This document shows positions 33,986 through 43,400 of a DNA stretch of 64,000 bases, one piece after another. The stretch's first letter is position 1. Every line of letters begins with the position of its first letter. The DNA comes from Actinoplanes sp. L3-i22 (lineage in GTDB: Bacteria > Actinomycetota > Actinomycetes > Mycobacteriales > Micromonosporaceae): assembly GCF_019704555.1 (NCBI RefSeq), contig NZ_AP024745.1, positions 9,640,001 through 9,704,000 of the forward strand. The letters are read 5' to 3'. Under the pieces are notes generated by a model, which did no database searches, was not told the origin of the DNA, and saw only the letters and a list, made by a program, of their open reading frames with translations. Position numbers and translations under genes: made by a program.

Positions 33986-34366
33986 TCAGGCGAGCTCGGC
34001 GAGAGCCGCCTCGATGGCATCCCCGGTGGCGGGGGCGTAGAGGTTGTCGTCACTTCGCGGACACAGACCGGTGGCCTCCAGCGCCTGCCGGACATGACCT
34101 TCGGCATTGACCACTTCGTACCCGTGGCCGCTGCGCATCGCGCGGGTGTAGCCGACCAGCAGGACCTCGATGCACTCACTGCCGATCAGGTCCACGCCGG
34201 CCATGTCGACGACGACCCGGGCGCCACGCGACCGGCCGAACGCCTGCTTCAGCTCTTTGCGCAGGTCGGCGCTGGACTGCCGGTCGAAACAGCCGTCCAG
34301 GTGCAGGAAGACGGTCGAGCCGGTCTTGCCCGGATTGCGGTGGATCACACAGCGCACTTCGCCCAT
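33986..34366 (-). CDS. STAS-domain protein (anti-sigma factor antagonist-like)
   Basis: 126 residues. STAS fold with VIHRNPGKTGSTVFLHLDGCFDRQ, then RVVVDMAGVDLIGSECIEVLLVGY, where the Ser of the DxxGS loop is the usual phosphorylation site in SpoIIAA-type antagonists. C-terminus extends some 25 residues (DNLYAPATGDAIEAALAELA). ATG 34366 is favoured by family length over the frame's earlier start at 34423. No anti-sigma kinase is adjacent. Confidence 0.85.
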   Translation of the reverse strand: MGEVRCVIHRNPGKTGSTVFLHLDGCFDRQSSADLRKELKQAFGRSRGARVVVDMAGVDLIGSECIEVLLVGYTRAMRSGHGYEVVNAEGHVRQALEATGLCPRSDDNLYAPATGDAIEAALAELA

Positions 34367-34488
34367 ACCGTCTGGTCTACCCAAGAGATGTGTACTCACG
34401 ACCAACAGCGCGATAAGACGCAATACCCGGGCCTGAGGCCTGCGTCACTGCCCGCGCCCCGGGCGACCCGGCCGTCTACCGTGTGGCG

Positions 34489-35499
34489 GTGGAGATCGAA
34501 CCCTGGTCGGTGGTCGCCGAGCCGGAGGCGCTCGCCCTGGCCGGACCGGGGGCGACGCTGCTGACCGGCGACGGCGCGGCCTACGCGGTCGGCACGGACA
34601 CGATCGTGGTGATCGCCCCGTCGGCCGACAGCGACGGCGAGATCACCCTGCCCGGCCCGTTCCCGGAGCTGATCGAGCGGCGGCTGGCCGGGGTGCTGCG
34701 GCCGGCCGTGCGCGCGTTCGCCCGCCTGCCGCAGGGCTGCCTGACGCTCGGCGTGGCCCGGTCGACCGAGCTCGGCTACCGGCGCGGGGCGCTGCACGAC
34801 ATCCGGCTGACCTTCGAGTCGCCGATCCCGCCCGACCTGCTCGGGCGGGTGACTCCGGGTCTGGGCTGGCTGGAACAGGTCGGGTTCGACCCGGTGAACG
34901 CGATGCGGCGGTTCATCGGGGACTGGTATGACGACGTACCTCAAATTGGGGTTTTATCTGATTTTTCGGGTCCGCCCCCGTTGCAGGAGTTCTATGCGGC
35001 GGCGGCCGGGCGGCCCGAGGTGCACGGTGTCTCCAGCGTCGTCCTCCCGCAGCCGATCGGCGGGCGCCCGGACGGCCTGCTCACCTTCGGCCATGCCGGC
35101 GACGGCATGTTCACCCTGGTCATGGAGCCCGACGAGAAAGACCCGAGGATTTGGTACGAGGGTCTGAGCGACCGCCTCCTCCCGGAACGCGAACGCCTCA
35201 GCGGCTACCTGTTGCAGGCCACCCTGGCGCGGGCCGCGATGGACGGCCCGCTCGGCGGGATGGCGTTCGTCGACCGGCCCCAGGCGCGGCGGATCATCGC
35301 TCCGCTACGCCGGGTGCCGTTGCGCCCGATGCGCTGGCCGTGCCTGTTCTCCCGGTGTTACGCCGGTCCCGGCACGATCGTGCTGATCGGCGAGGACGAC
35401 ACGGACTGGTTCGAGATGTACGTCGGGGTCCGCCACCCGGGGCTGCTGCGCCGGCTGCGCAAGCTGGGCCTGGACTGGGAGTCGTTCACCGACTCGTGA
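34489..35499 (+). CDS. protein of unknown function with a rare-codon island
   Basis: 336 residues, soluble. GTG 34489 lies exactly 6 nt after TACCGT (34477-34482), so it is a likely leaderless start; an earlier GTG at 34483 touches the -10 element. The C-terminal half has WYEGLSDRLLPERERLSGYLLQATL and FSRCYAGPGTIVLIGEDDTDWFEMYVGVRHPG. I recognise no domain. Codons 149-161 (34933-34971) are AT-rich, with GTA CAA ATT TTA TTT in close series and one TTA codon at 34954. Its 3' end overlaps a minus-strand small gene by 14 nt. Confidence 0.7.
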   Translation: MEIEPWSVVAEPEALALAGPGATLLTGDGAAYAVGTDTIVVIAPSADSDGEITLPGPFPELIERRLAGVLRPAVRAFARLPQGCLTLGVARSTELGYRRGALHDIRLTFESPIPPDLLGRVTPGLGWLEQVGFDPVNAMRRFIGDWYDDVPQIGVLSDFSGPPPLQEFYAAAAGRPEVHGVSSVVLPQPIGGRPDGLLTFGHAGDGMFTLVMEPDEKDPRIWYEGLSDRLLPERERLSGYLLQATLARAAMDGPLGGMAFVDRPQARRIIAPLRRVPLRPMRWPCLFSRCYAGPGTIVLIGEDDTDWFEMYVGVRHPGLLRRLRKLGLDWESFTDS

Positions 35500-35686
35500 C
35501 CAGCAGGCCGTCGCGGGCCGCGGTCAGCTCCTCGATCGCCGCGGTCAGCGAGTCCGCGCCGGGCCCGTCGTCGGCGAGATTCCGGGCGGTGGCCAGCAAC
35601 CGCAGGGTGCCGGTCATGTTGGCGGTCGCGGACTCCACCCGGCGGGCCAGGTCGTCACGCAGCATCGTCAGCAGAGACTCATTCAC
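35486..35686 (-). CDS. 66-residue protein, unknown
   Basis: Starts with a GTG (35686) and reads as a single helical protein, NESLLTMLRDDLARRVESATANM...IEELTAARDGLLVTSR. Size and helices suggest a small adaptor. The open frame extends upstream with no start of better quality, so the 5' end is uncertain. It is divergent from the GGDEF-EAL gene by 76 bp. Confidence 0.5.
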   Translation of the reverse strand: MNESLLTMLRDDLARRVESATANMTGTLRLLATARNLADDGPGADSLTAAIEELTAARDGLLVTSR

Positions 35687-35762
35687 GGGGAGCCAGATCG
35701 GCCGCTCCGGCGCCGGGCTGAAGAAACCTTCACCGTTCTTCGAAACGTCCGATGGATGGGTC

Positions 35763-38099
35763 ATGCCCGAAGCGCACCGTGCCCTGCGCCGGATCGACCT
35801 CCCCTCGACGATGGCCGTCGGCCTGCTCGTGTTCGTGGTGGGCTGGTTCCTGATCGGCCTGGGACACGTCTGGTCGCACCCGATCGTCGGCTGGCTCCCG
35901 CTCCCGGTGATCATCGGAATCTTCGTCACCGAGTGCCACCGGCTGTTCCGCAGCACGGCCCTGGACCGGGACACCCGGCGCTTCTGGGGACGGGCCGCCC
36001 TGGCCTCGGCGGTGCTGCTCCCCGGTGTCCTCAGCAGCATGGCCGACGCGCTCGGCGGGCCGGCGCTGTCGCAGACCTTCAGCACCCGTACCGAGGTGCT
36101 GTTCGCCCTGGTCCTGGCGATCATCCTGTGGGCGCTGCTGCGGCTGCCGGCCTGGCAGCGCTCCGGCAGCGACTGGCTGCGCTTCGGTCTGGACACCACC
36201 ATCGTGCTGCTCACCGGCGGCGTGCTGACCTGGCACTTCTGGCTGAGCCGGCTCGAGTTCGGCAGCTCGCCGACGACCACGCCCGCCTCGATCCTGGCGA
36301 TCGTCGGGGTGGCCGTCGTCTCGCTCGTCGCGTTCCTCAAGGTCGCCTTCGCCGGGGCCGGGCGACTGGACCGCGGGTCGCTGCACCTGCTGTCGGCCGG
36401 GGTCGCGCTGGCCGCGAGCACCGGGGGCGTCGCGCCGCTGCTGGCCGACCGGCCGTATCTCAGCACGACCCTGCTCGCCGTGCCGTTCTCGCAGGTCAGC
36501 GGCGTTCTGGCGGCCCGTCGTCAGTGGCGGAACCGGAACGCGGCGCCGGTGGAACGGTCCCGGGCGCGGCGGTTCAGCGTCCTGCCGTACGTCGCGGTCG
36601 CCGCCCTCTACGCCACCGTGCTCGCCTACGAGCTGCCCCAGGGCGGCGACGAGTCGGTGATCGCGATCGCCGCGACCGTGCTGACCGTGCTGGTCGTGGT
36701 GCGCCAGATCAGCACGCTGCGGGACAACTCCCGGCTGCTGGACACCGTCGACACCAGTCTGCGGCAGCTGCGGGCGTACCAGGAGGAGCTGAATCACCAG
36801 GTCAACCATGACCCGCTGACCGGGATCACCAACCGGCCGGCGTACGCGGCCGGGCTCTCCGCCCAGCTGGCCGGCGGCGAGCCGTTCGTCGTGGTGCTGC
36901 TCGACCTGGACGACTTCAAGGTGGTCAACGACCGGCACGGGCACGAGACCGGCGACGCCCTGCTGCGCGCGATCAGCACCCGGCTGCGGCAGAGTCTGCG
37001 CCCGCGGGACATCGTGGCCCGGCTCGGCGGCGACGAGTTCACCCTGCTGCTGCCCGGGGTCGGCATGGACGAGGCGGAGGAGCTGCTGCGCGGGCTGCTG
37101 GCCACGGTGCAGCGGCCGATGATGCTCGGCGGGCGCGAGATGGCCCCGCGGATCAGCGCCGGGGTCACCCTGAGCCGGCCCGAGGACTCGCCCGAGGAGC
37201 TGCTGCGCCGCGCCGACGTGGCGATGTACGCCGCCAAGAACGCCGGCGGCGGCCGGTGGACCTGGTTCGACCCGATCATGGACTCGCGGGCGGACACCGA
37301 CGCGCGGCTCGGCGCCGACCTGCGCCAGGCCATCGCCCGCGACGAGCTGTTCCTGGTCTACCAGCCGATCGTGGAGCTGCCGACCGGCCGCCTCGCCGGC
37401 CTGGAGACGCTGGTCCGCTGGCGGCACCCGGAGCACGGGCTGGTCCCGCCGGCCGACTTCATCCCGCTCGCCGAGCGCAACGGCCAGATCATCGAGGTCG
37501 GCCGGTGGATCCTGGAGCAGGCGATGCGCCGGACCGCGGCGTGGCAGCGGGAGTACGGCGACGCCGCCCCGGACAAGGTGTCGGTGAACGTGTCGGCCCG
37601 CCAGCTCAACGAACCGGGCTTCCCGGACGAGGTCGCCGCGCTGCTGGCCGCGACCGGGCTGGACCCGGCACGGCTGGTGATCGAGGTGACCGAGACCGCG
37701 GTGCTCGGCACCGGGGCCGCGCTGGAGGCGGTACGCCGGCTCGACGAACTGGGTCTCAAGATCGCGCTGGACGACTTCGGCACCGGCCAGTCGTCGCTGA
37801 GCCTGCTCGTCGACACCCCGGTCAGCTGGCTGAAGGTGGACAAGTCGTTCGTCGACGGGGTGACCACCCGGAGCCCGCAGGCGGTGATCGTGGACGGGCT
37901 GATCGGGATCACCCGAGGTCTGCGGATCCAGGCGGTGGCCGAGGGCGTGGAGACCGCTGAGCAGGCCGAACGTCTGCACGCGGCGGGGTACCGGTTCGCC
38001 CAGGGCTATCACTTCGCGCGCCCGATGCCCGACTCCGACGTGGCTCTGCTGCTGGCGGATCCCGCTCATCGGGAATCTCGACAAACTCAACTGATTTAG
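35763..38099 (+). CDS. membrane-bound GGDEF-EAL cyclic-di-GMP enzyme
   Basis: 778 residues. Seven to nine hydrophobic helices fill 17-330 (a MASE-like integral sensor), then a GGDEF domain with the inhibitory site RPRD followed by IVARLGGDEF (GGDEF at 422-426), then an EAL domain with ETLVR (E548), SVNVSARQL, EVTETA, ALDDFGTGQSS, LKVDKSF, AEGVET and QGYHFARP. The catalytic residues for both synthesis and hydrolysis of c-di-GMP are kept; the EAL signature is ETL here. The sensor signal is unknown. ATG 35763 is chosen on position. Confidence 0.92.
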   Translation: MPEAHRALRRIDLPSTMAVGLLVFVVGWFLIGLGHVWSHPIVGWLPLPVIIGIFVTECHRLFRSTALDRDTRRFWGRAALASAVLLPGVLSSMADALGGPALSQTFSTRTEVLFALVLAIILWALLRLPAWQRSGSDWLRFGLDTTIVLLTGGVLTWHFWLSRLEFGSSPTTTPASILAIVGVAVVSLVAFLKVAFAGAGRLDRGSLHLLSAGVALAASTGGVAPLLADRPYLSTTLLAVPFSQVSGVLAARRQWRNRNAAPVERSRARRFSVLPYVAVAALYATVLAYELPQGGDESVIAIAATVLTVLVVVRQISTLRDNSRLLDTVDTSLRQLRAYQEELNHQVNHDPLTGITNRPAYAAGLSAQLAGGEPFVVVLLDLDDFKVVNDRHGHETGDALLRAISTRLRQSLRPRDIVARLGGDEFTLLLPGVGMDEAEELLRGLLATVQRPMMLGGREMAPRISAGVTLSRPEDSPEELLRRADVAMYAAKNAGGGRWTWFDPIMDSRADTDARLGADLRQAIARDELFLVYQPIVELPTGRLAGLETLVRWRHPEHGLVPPADFIPLAERNGQIIEVGRWILEQAMRRTAAWQREYGDAAPDKVSVNVSARQLNEPGFPDEVAALLAATGLDPARLVIEVTETAVLGTGAALEAVRRLDELGLKIALDDFGTGQSSLSLLVDTPVSWLKVDKSFVDGVTTRSPQAVIVDGLIGITRGLRIQAVAEGVETAEQAERLHAAGYRFAQGYHFARPMPDSDVALLLADPAHRESRQTQLI

Positions 38100-38137
38100 T
38101 AGACAAGGTGGGCGATCGTCGAGCAGAATTTCCGCCC

Positions 38138-39019
38138 ATGGACCTGACCATGGCGCTCGCGGGACTCGGCGTCGGCATCATCGTCGGCCTGACCGGCATG
38201 GGCGGCGGCGCCCTGATGACCCCGATCCTGGTGCTCTTCTTCCACGTCAACCCGGTCGCCGCGATCGGCAGCGACCTGGCCGCGAGCGCGGTGATGAAGC
38301 CGTTCGGCGGCGCCGTGCACGCCCGCCGCGGCACGGTCAACTGGAAGCTGGTCGGCTGGCTCTGCGCCGGCAGCGTGCCCAGCGCGTTCCTCGGGGTCCT
38401 GCTGCTGCGCCTGCTCGGTGACGACGCGAGCGTCCAGCACACCGTCAAGCTCGCGCTGGGCGTGGCCCTGCTGCTGGCGGTCGGCGGCATGCTCCTCAAG
38501 GCGTGGATCAGCCGGCGCGACGCCGACGGGCCGCCGGTCGAGATCGTCGTCAAGCCGCTGCCGACGCTGCTGATCGGGATCATGGGCGGCCTGGTGGTCG
38601 GGCTCACCTCGGTCGGCTCCGGCTCACTGATCATCGTGGCGCTGCTCGCGGTCTACCCGAAGCTGCGCGCCAACGACCTGGTCGGCACCGATCTCGTGCA
38701 GGCCATCCCGCTGGTCACCGCGGCCGCCCTGGGGCACGCGCTCTTCGGCGACCTGCACCTGGACATCGCCGGCGCGGTGGTGCTCGGCTCGATCCCCGGC
38801 GTGCTGATCGGCTCCCGGATCTCCTCGCGCGCCCCCGGCGGCCTGGTCCGGTCCGCGCTGATCATCGTGTTGCTGGCCAGCTCGCTGAAGCTGTTCGACG
38901 TCGACACCACGGTGGTCGGCGTGGTGACCGGCGCCGCGGTGCTGGTGGCGATCGGGCTCGGCGTGACCAAGCCGTTCCGGCCGGCCGGGAAGACCGAGCG
39001 GGAGTCCGTCCCGGTCTGA
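38138..39019 (+). CDS. TauE/SafE-family membrane permease
   Basis: 293 residues with about eight membrane helices and two internal halves, each with a glycine-rich motif (GIIVGLTGMGGGALMTP; GLVVGLTSVGSGSLIIV). The family exports sulphite or other small anions, or imports sulphur compounds. It follows the GGDEF-EAL gene by 38 nt. Substrate cannot be inferred. Confidence 0.9.
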   Translation: MDLTMALAGLGVGIIVGLTGMGGGALMTPILVLFFHVNPVAAIGSDLAASAVMKPFGGAVHARRGTVNWKLVGWLCAGSVPSAFLGVLLLRLLGDDASVQHTVKLALGVALLLAVGGMLLKAWISRRDADGPPVEIVVKPLPTLLIGIMGGLVVGLTSVGSGSLIIVALLAVYPKLRANDLVGTDLVQAIPLVTAAALGHALFGDLHLDIAGAVVLGSIPGVLIGSRISSRAPGGLVRSALIIVLLASSLKLFDVDTTVVGVVTGAAVLVAIGLGVTKPFRPAGKTERESVPV

Positions 39020-39075
39020 CTCATCTCCGGTCCGCCCGCGCCGATCTATCACAGGTCGGCACGGGAAAGGGACGG

Positions 39076-40794
39076 ATGAACGTACGGCAGAAGCTCTTGA
39101 GCGGGTACCTGGTGGTGGCGCTCATGGTCGCGGCGACCGCGCTCATCGCCTGGTACACCGACCAGACCTCGGCCCGCCGCGCCGCCGCCCTGGAGGCCGC
39201 CCAGGTGGCCCGGGGGATCGGCAAGGACATCGCGTTCGGCCTGCCCGCCTACCACGTCGGCGAGCTGGAGTCCCCGCTCTACTACAGCCCCAGCGCGATG
39301 GGGAACTACCTCAAGCGGCTGCACGACTCGCAGCACCGCAGCGTGGTGGCGGTCGACTACGAGAAGTACATCATCGGCGACGCCGACCCGGACAACGTCG
39401 GCACGAAGTACACCCACGACCGGGGCGCCGAGGTCACCAAGACGATCGCGGACGGGAAGTCGCGGGTCTTCGTCGAGACCAGCCCGGACCACCCGGAGGG
39501 CATCAAGCAGGTCGTGGTGCCGATGATCGGCAGCGCGCAGACCGTGCTCGGCGCGGTCATCGTCGAGTACACCCCGCTGTACCAGCAGATGATGAACGGC
39601 GCCCGGGACGCGCAGACCGTCCTGTTCATCAGCGCGGCGATCGCGTTCGTGCTGGTCCTGCTGCTCGGCTACCTGCTGGCCAGCTCGGTGACCCGGCGGA
39701 TCAGCAAGCTCACCGCGGCGGCCGGGGTGATCCGCACCGGCGACTACACGCACCGGCTGCCGGCCGGCGGCGCCGACGAGATCGCCCGGCTGGCGGTGGC
39801 CTTCAACGCGATGGCCGAGCAGCTCGACAAGTCCGCCCGGGAGATCCTGGCCAAGGAGTACACCGACAGCATCCTGGCCAACGCCGGCGAGGGCATCTGC
39901 GGGCTGGACGCCGGCGGGCGGATCGCGTTCGCGAACGCGGCCGCCGGGCGGATCACCGGGCTCGGCGTGGCCGGGCTGCTCCAGCGGGACGCCTCGGTGC
40001 TGCTCCCGGCCGGTCTGGAACCGACCCCGGGGACGACCGAAGGACGCTTGCAGCGTCCGGACCATTCGACGGTACGGATCGAATACACGATCAGTGAGAT
40101 CGACAAGGCCGGCCACCGGCTGGGCGCGGTGATCGTGCTCCGCGACGTCAGCCGCCAGCGCGCGCTCGAGTTCGACCTGCGGCACCAGGCCCTGCACGAC
40201 GCGCTGACCGGGCTCCCCAACCGCAAGCTGCTGATCAGCCGGCTGGAGGAGGCGCACGCCTGCGCCCGCTCCGGCGGCGAGGCGCTCGCCGTGCTCTACC
40301 TCGACCTGGACGGCTTCAAGCGGGTCAACGACAGCCTCGGCCACGACGCCGGCGACCTGCTGCTGCAGTCCGCGGCCCAGCGGCTGACCGGGGCGCTGCG
40401 CCCGCAGGACACCGTGGCCCGGCTCGGCGGCGACGAGTTCGCCGTGCTGATCGTGGGCGCCCGGCCGGACGACGTGGAGCTCCTGGCCCAGACGTGCGTG
40501 GATGCGCTGTCCCGCCCGTTCGTGCTGAACAGCCGGGAGGGCCTGGTCTCGGTGAGCGTCGGCGTGGTGCCGGACGCGAGCCGCTACGCCCGCTTCGACG
40601 AGGTGCTGCGCAACGCCGACCTGGCCATGTACGCGGCCAAGGACCAGGGCAAGAACCGCTGGCTCCGGTTCGAGGACCGGATGCACGAACGGCTGCGGAA
40701 CCGGCCGGAGCTGATCGGCGCCGCGGTGATCCGGCCCGGCGCTCATCTTCCGGCCGCGGTAGCCGATCTTCATCAGGATGAACGTTCGCCGTAA
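39076..40794 (+). CDS. membrane sensor with HAMP-PAS-GGDEF, EAL lost
   Basis: 572 residues. Transmembrane helix (about 10-26), extracytoplasmic sensor (about 30-185), second helix (about 188-208), HAMP (ITR...DEIARLAVAFNAMAEQL), a PAS domain (EILAKEYTDSILANAGEGIC...), and a GGDEF domain with RPQD and RLGGDEFAVLI (GGDEF at 451). After the GGDEF domain, at the position where the next gene reads into its EAL domain, this protein ends in an unrelated tail (GAAVIRPGAHLPAAVADLHQ). It is a duplicate of the next gene without the EAL domain. GGGAAAGGGA is a good ribosome site. It overlaps the next gene by 17 nt. Confidence 0.9.
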   Translation: MNVRQKLLSGYLVVALMVAATALIAWYTDQTSARRAAALEAAQVARGIGKDIAFGLPAYHVGELESPLYYSPSAMGNYLKRLHDSQHRSVVAVDYEKYIIGDADPDNVGTKYTHDRGAEVTKTIADGKSRVFVETSPDHPEGIKQVVVPMIGSAQTVLGAVIVEYTPLYQQMMNGARDAQTVLFISAAIAFVLVLLLGYLLASSVTRRISKLTAAAGVIRTGDYTHRLPAGGADEIARLAVAFNAMAEQLDKSAREILAKEYTDSILANAGEGICGLDAGGRIAFANAAAGRITGLGVAGLLQRDASVLLPAGLEPTPGTTEGRLQRPDHSTVRIEYTISEIDKAGHRLGAVIVLRDVSRQRALEFDLRHQALHDALTGLPNRKLLISRLEEAHACARSGGEALAVLYLDLDGFKRVNDSLGHDAGDLLLQSAAQRLTGALRPQDTVARLGGDEFAVLIVGARPDDVELLAQTCVDALSRPFVLNSREGLVSVSVGVVPDASRYARFDEVLRNADLAMYAAKDQGKNRWLRFEDRMHERLRNRPELIGAAVIRPGAHLPAAVADLHQDERSP

Positions 40795-43222
40795 GTTGCT
40801 GGCCGGCTACCTGGTGGTGGCGTGCCTCGTCGTGGCCACCGCGGCCACCGCCTGGTACACCGACATGGCCTCGGCCCGGCGGGCCGCCGCCAAGGAGGCC
40901 GCCCAGGTGGCCCGGGGCATCGGCAAGGACATCGCGCTCGGGCTGCCGGTCGACACGCCCGGCGAGCTGATCTCCCCGCTGTACTTCAACCCGAGGTCGC
41001 TGGCGAACTACATCGAGCGCCTGCACGACAGTCAGCACCGGGACGTCGTCGTGGTGGACTCCGGCAAGTACATCCTCGGCGACGCGGTGCCGGAGAATGT
41101 CGGCACGGTCTTCGACCACGACACCGGCAACCAGATCGGCAAGACCATCGACGACGGCGAGTCCCGGATCTTCGTCGAGCAGAGCGACGACTACCCGGCC
41201 GGCATCAAGCAGGTCGTGGTGCCGATGCGGGGACGCAACAACCAGATCCTCGGCGCGATCATCCTCGAGTACACCCCGCTGTACGACGGGATGCTGGCCG
41301 CCGCCCGGCAGGCCCAGTTCGTCATCCTCGGGGTCGCCGCGATCGCCTTCCTGCTGGTCCTGCTGGTCGGTCACTTCCTGGCCCGCTCGCTGACCCGGCG
41401 GATCACCTCGGTGACCACCGCGGTCGGCGTGGTCCGGACCGGCGACTTCTCGCACCGGGTGCCGACCGGGGCCGGCAACGACGAGATCGCCCGGCTGGCC
41501 GGGGCCTTCAACGAGATGGCCGAGCAGCTCGACCGGTCCGCCCGGGAGATCCTGGCCAAGGAGTACACCGACAGCATCCTGGCCAACGCCGGCGAGGGCA
41601 TCTGCGGCGTGGACCGCGACGGCCGGATCACCTTCGCGAACGCGGCCGCCGGGCGGATCACCGGCCTCGGCGTGGCCGGGCTGCTCCAGCGGGAGGCCTC
41701 GGCGGTGCTGCCGGAGACCGCCGAGGACCTGGTCCCGGGCACCCGCGAGGTGTCCCTGCAACGGCCGGACGGCACCAGCGTCCGGGTCGAGTACACGACC
41801 AGCGAGATCGAGAAGGCCGGCCGCGCGATCGGCGCGGTGATCGTGCTCCGGGACGTCAGCCGGCAGCGCGCGCTCGAACACGACCTGCGGCACCAGGCCC
41901 TGCACGACGGGCTGACCGGCCTGCCCAACCGCAAGCTGCTGCTGGACCGGCTGGAGCACGCGCTCGCCCGGGCCCGGGCCACCGGCGGCCCGCTCGCGGT
42001 GTTCTACCTCGACCTGGACGGCTTCAAGCGGGTCAACGACAGCCTCGGGCACAACGCCGGCGACCTGCTGCTGCGGACCGCGGCCGAACGGCTGACCGGG
42101 GCGCTGCGCCCGCAGGACACCGTGGCCCGGCTCGGCGGCGACGAGTTCGCGGTCCTGCTGGAGGACGCCGACCCGGCGATCGTCGAGCGGCTGGCCCGGG
42201 ACATCCTGGCGGTCCTGGCCCGGCCGTTCCTGATCCACAACCGGGAGGCGCTGGTCTCGGTGAGCATCGGCGTGGTGCCCGACGCGGCCGCCTACGCCGA
42301 CGCCGACGAGGTGCTGCGCAACGCCGACGTGGCCATGTACGCGGCCAAGGACCAGGGCAAGAACCGCTTCCTGACCTTCGAGACCCAGATGCACGAGCAG
42401 CTGCTGAACCGGCTGGACCAGGAGTCCCGCCTGCGCGACGCGGTGCACCGGGGCGAGCTGCGGCTGCACCTGCAACCGGTGGTCGGCGTCCCGGCCGGGC
42501 AGATGGCCGGGGCCGAGGCGCTGGTCCGCTGGCAGGACCCGGAGCAGGGGCTACGGATGCCCGGCTCGTTCATCCCGCTGGCCGAGGAGACCGGCGCGAT
42601 CGTCGACATCGACCGCTGGATGCTGCTGGAGGCGTGCCGCGCGGTCAAGCAGTGGCAGGACGACGACCCGGCGACCGCGCCGGCCTGGGTCAGCGTCAAC
42701 CTCTCCGCCGCGCACCTGGAGGTGCCGGACCTGACCGACCAGGTGGCCTACGCCCTGACGGCCACCGGGCTCCCGGCGAACTGCCTGGTCCTGGAGCTGA
42801 CCGAGACGATCCTGATGCGCGACCTGGCGGTGACCTCGGTCCGGCTGGAGGAACTGCGCGCGCTCGGCGTGAAGATCGCCATCGACGACTTCGGCACCGG
42901 CTACTCGTCCCTGGGCTACCTGCGGGACATCCCGGTGGACGTGCTCAAGATCGACCGCTCGTTCATCGACGGGATGGCCGGCAACGGCCGCCAGCAGGAG
43001 CTGGTCAACGCGGTGATCCAGCTCGGCCACACGCTCGGGCTGCGGGTCGTCGCCGAGGGCATCGAGGACGCGTCCCAGCTGGACCTGCTGACCGTGATGG
43101 GCTGCAAGTTCGCCCAGGGTTACCACCTGGGCCGCCCGGAGCCCGCCGAGGATCTGCACAACCGGCTCACCATCGCGGCCGACCTCATCGCCGCCGGCCC
43201 CGGGACACCTGAAACGCGATGA
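40778..43222 (+). CDS. membrane sensor with HAMP-PAS-GGDEF-EAL
   Basis: 814 residues, same layout as the preceding paralogue plus a complete EAL domain. Helices near 9-25 and 190-210 bracket an extracytoplasmic sensor; then HAMP, PAS, GGDEF with RPQD and RLGGDEFAVLL (453-457), and EAL with AEALVRW (E580), SVNLSAAHL, LELTETIL, AIDDFGTGYSS, LKIDRSF, AEGIED, QGYHLGRP. The EAL residues fit a c-di-GMP phosphodiesterase. The 5' end overlaps the paralogue by 17 nt in another frame. Confidence 0.93.
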   Translation: MNVRRKLLAGYLVVACLVVATAATAWYTDMASARRAAAKEAAQVARGIGKDIALGLPVDTPGELISPLYFNPRSLANYIERLHDSQHRDVVVVDSGKYILGDAVPENVGTVFDHDTGNQIGKTIDDGESRIFVEQSDDYPAGIKQVVVPMRGRNNQILGAIILEYTPLYDGMLAAARQAQFVILGVAAIAFLLVLLVGHFLARSLTRRITSVTTAVGVVRTGDFSHRVPTGAGNDEIARLAGAFNEMAEQLDRSAREILAKEYTDSILANAGEGICGVDRDGRITFANAAAGRITGLGVAGLLQREASAVLPETAEDLVPGTREVSLQRPDGTSVRVEYTTSEIEKAGRAIGAVIVLRDVSRQRALEHDLRHQALHDGLTGLPNRKLLLDRLEHALARARATGGPLAVFYLDLDGFKRVNDSLGHNAGDLLLRTAAERLTGALRPQDTVARLGGDEFAVLLEDADPAIVERLARDILAVLARPFLIHNREALVSVSIGVVPDAAAYADADEVLRNADVAMYAAKDQGKNRFLTFETQMHEQLLNRLDQESRLRDAVHRGELRLHLQPVVGVPAGQMAGAEALVRWQDPEQGLRMPGSFIPLAEETGAIVDIDRWMLLEACRAVKQWQDDDPATAPAWVSVNLSAAHLEVPDLTDQVAYALTATGLPANCLVLELTETILMRDLAVTSVRLEELRALGVKIAIDDFGTGYSSLGYLRDIPVDVLKIDRSFIDGMAGNGRQQELVNAVIQLGHTLGLRVVAEGIEDASQLDLLTVMGCKFAQGYHLGRPEPAEDLHNRLTIAADLIAAGPGTPETR

Positions 43223-43400
43223 GGGTCAGCGCGGACGCGATGGTCAGCGTGGCCGCGATGACGGAGAGCGCGTCGCGACCCAGGCTGACCACCACGGCCG
43301 CGACCGACACCAGCGCGGTCATCACGAGCAGGACGACCGCGACCACGGGCCGGTGGGTCCCGTCGTGCTCCTCCGGCGGCCGCCGGCCGGGTTCAGCCAT
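43185..43400 (-). CDS. small two-helix membrane protein, unknown
   Basis: 71 residues, with two hydrophobic helices (VVAVVLLVMTALVSVAAVVV; LSVIAATLTIASALTLIAF) and a charged tail SRGRRR. Its 3' end overlaps the GGDEF-EAL gene end by 38 nt on the other strand. Start overlaps the next minus gene by 8 nt. Confidence 0.65.
   Translation of the reverse strand: MAEPGRRPPEEHDGTHRPVVAVVLLVMTALVSVAAVVVSLGRDALSVIAATLTIASALTLIAFQVSRGRRR

Noticed and set aside
33767..34564. Plus-strand 265-codon frame over the STAS gene
   Set aside because: Shadow of the STAS gene and its terminator; no family sequence.
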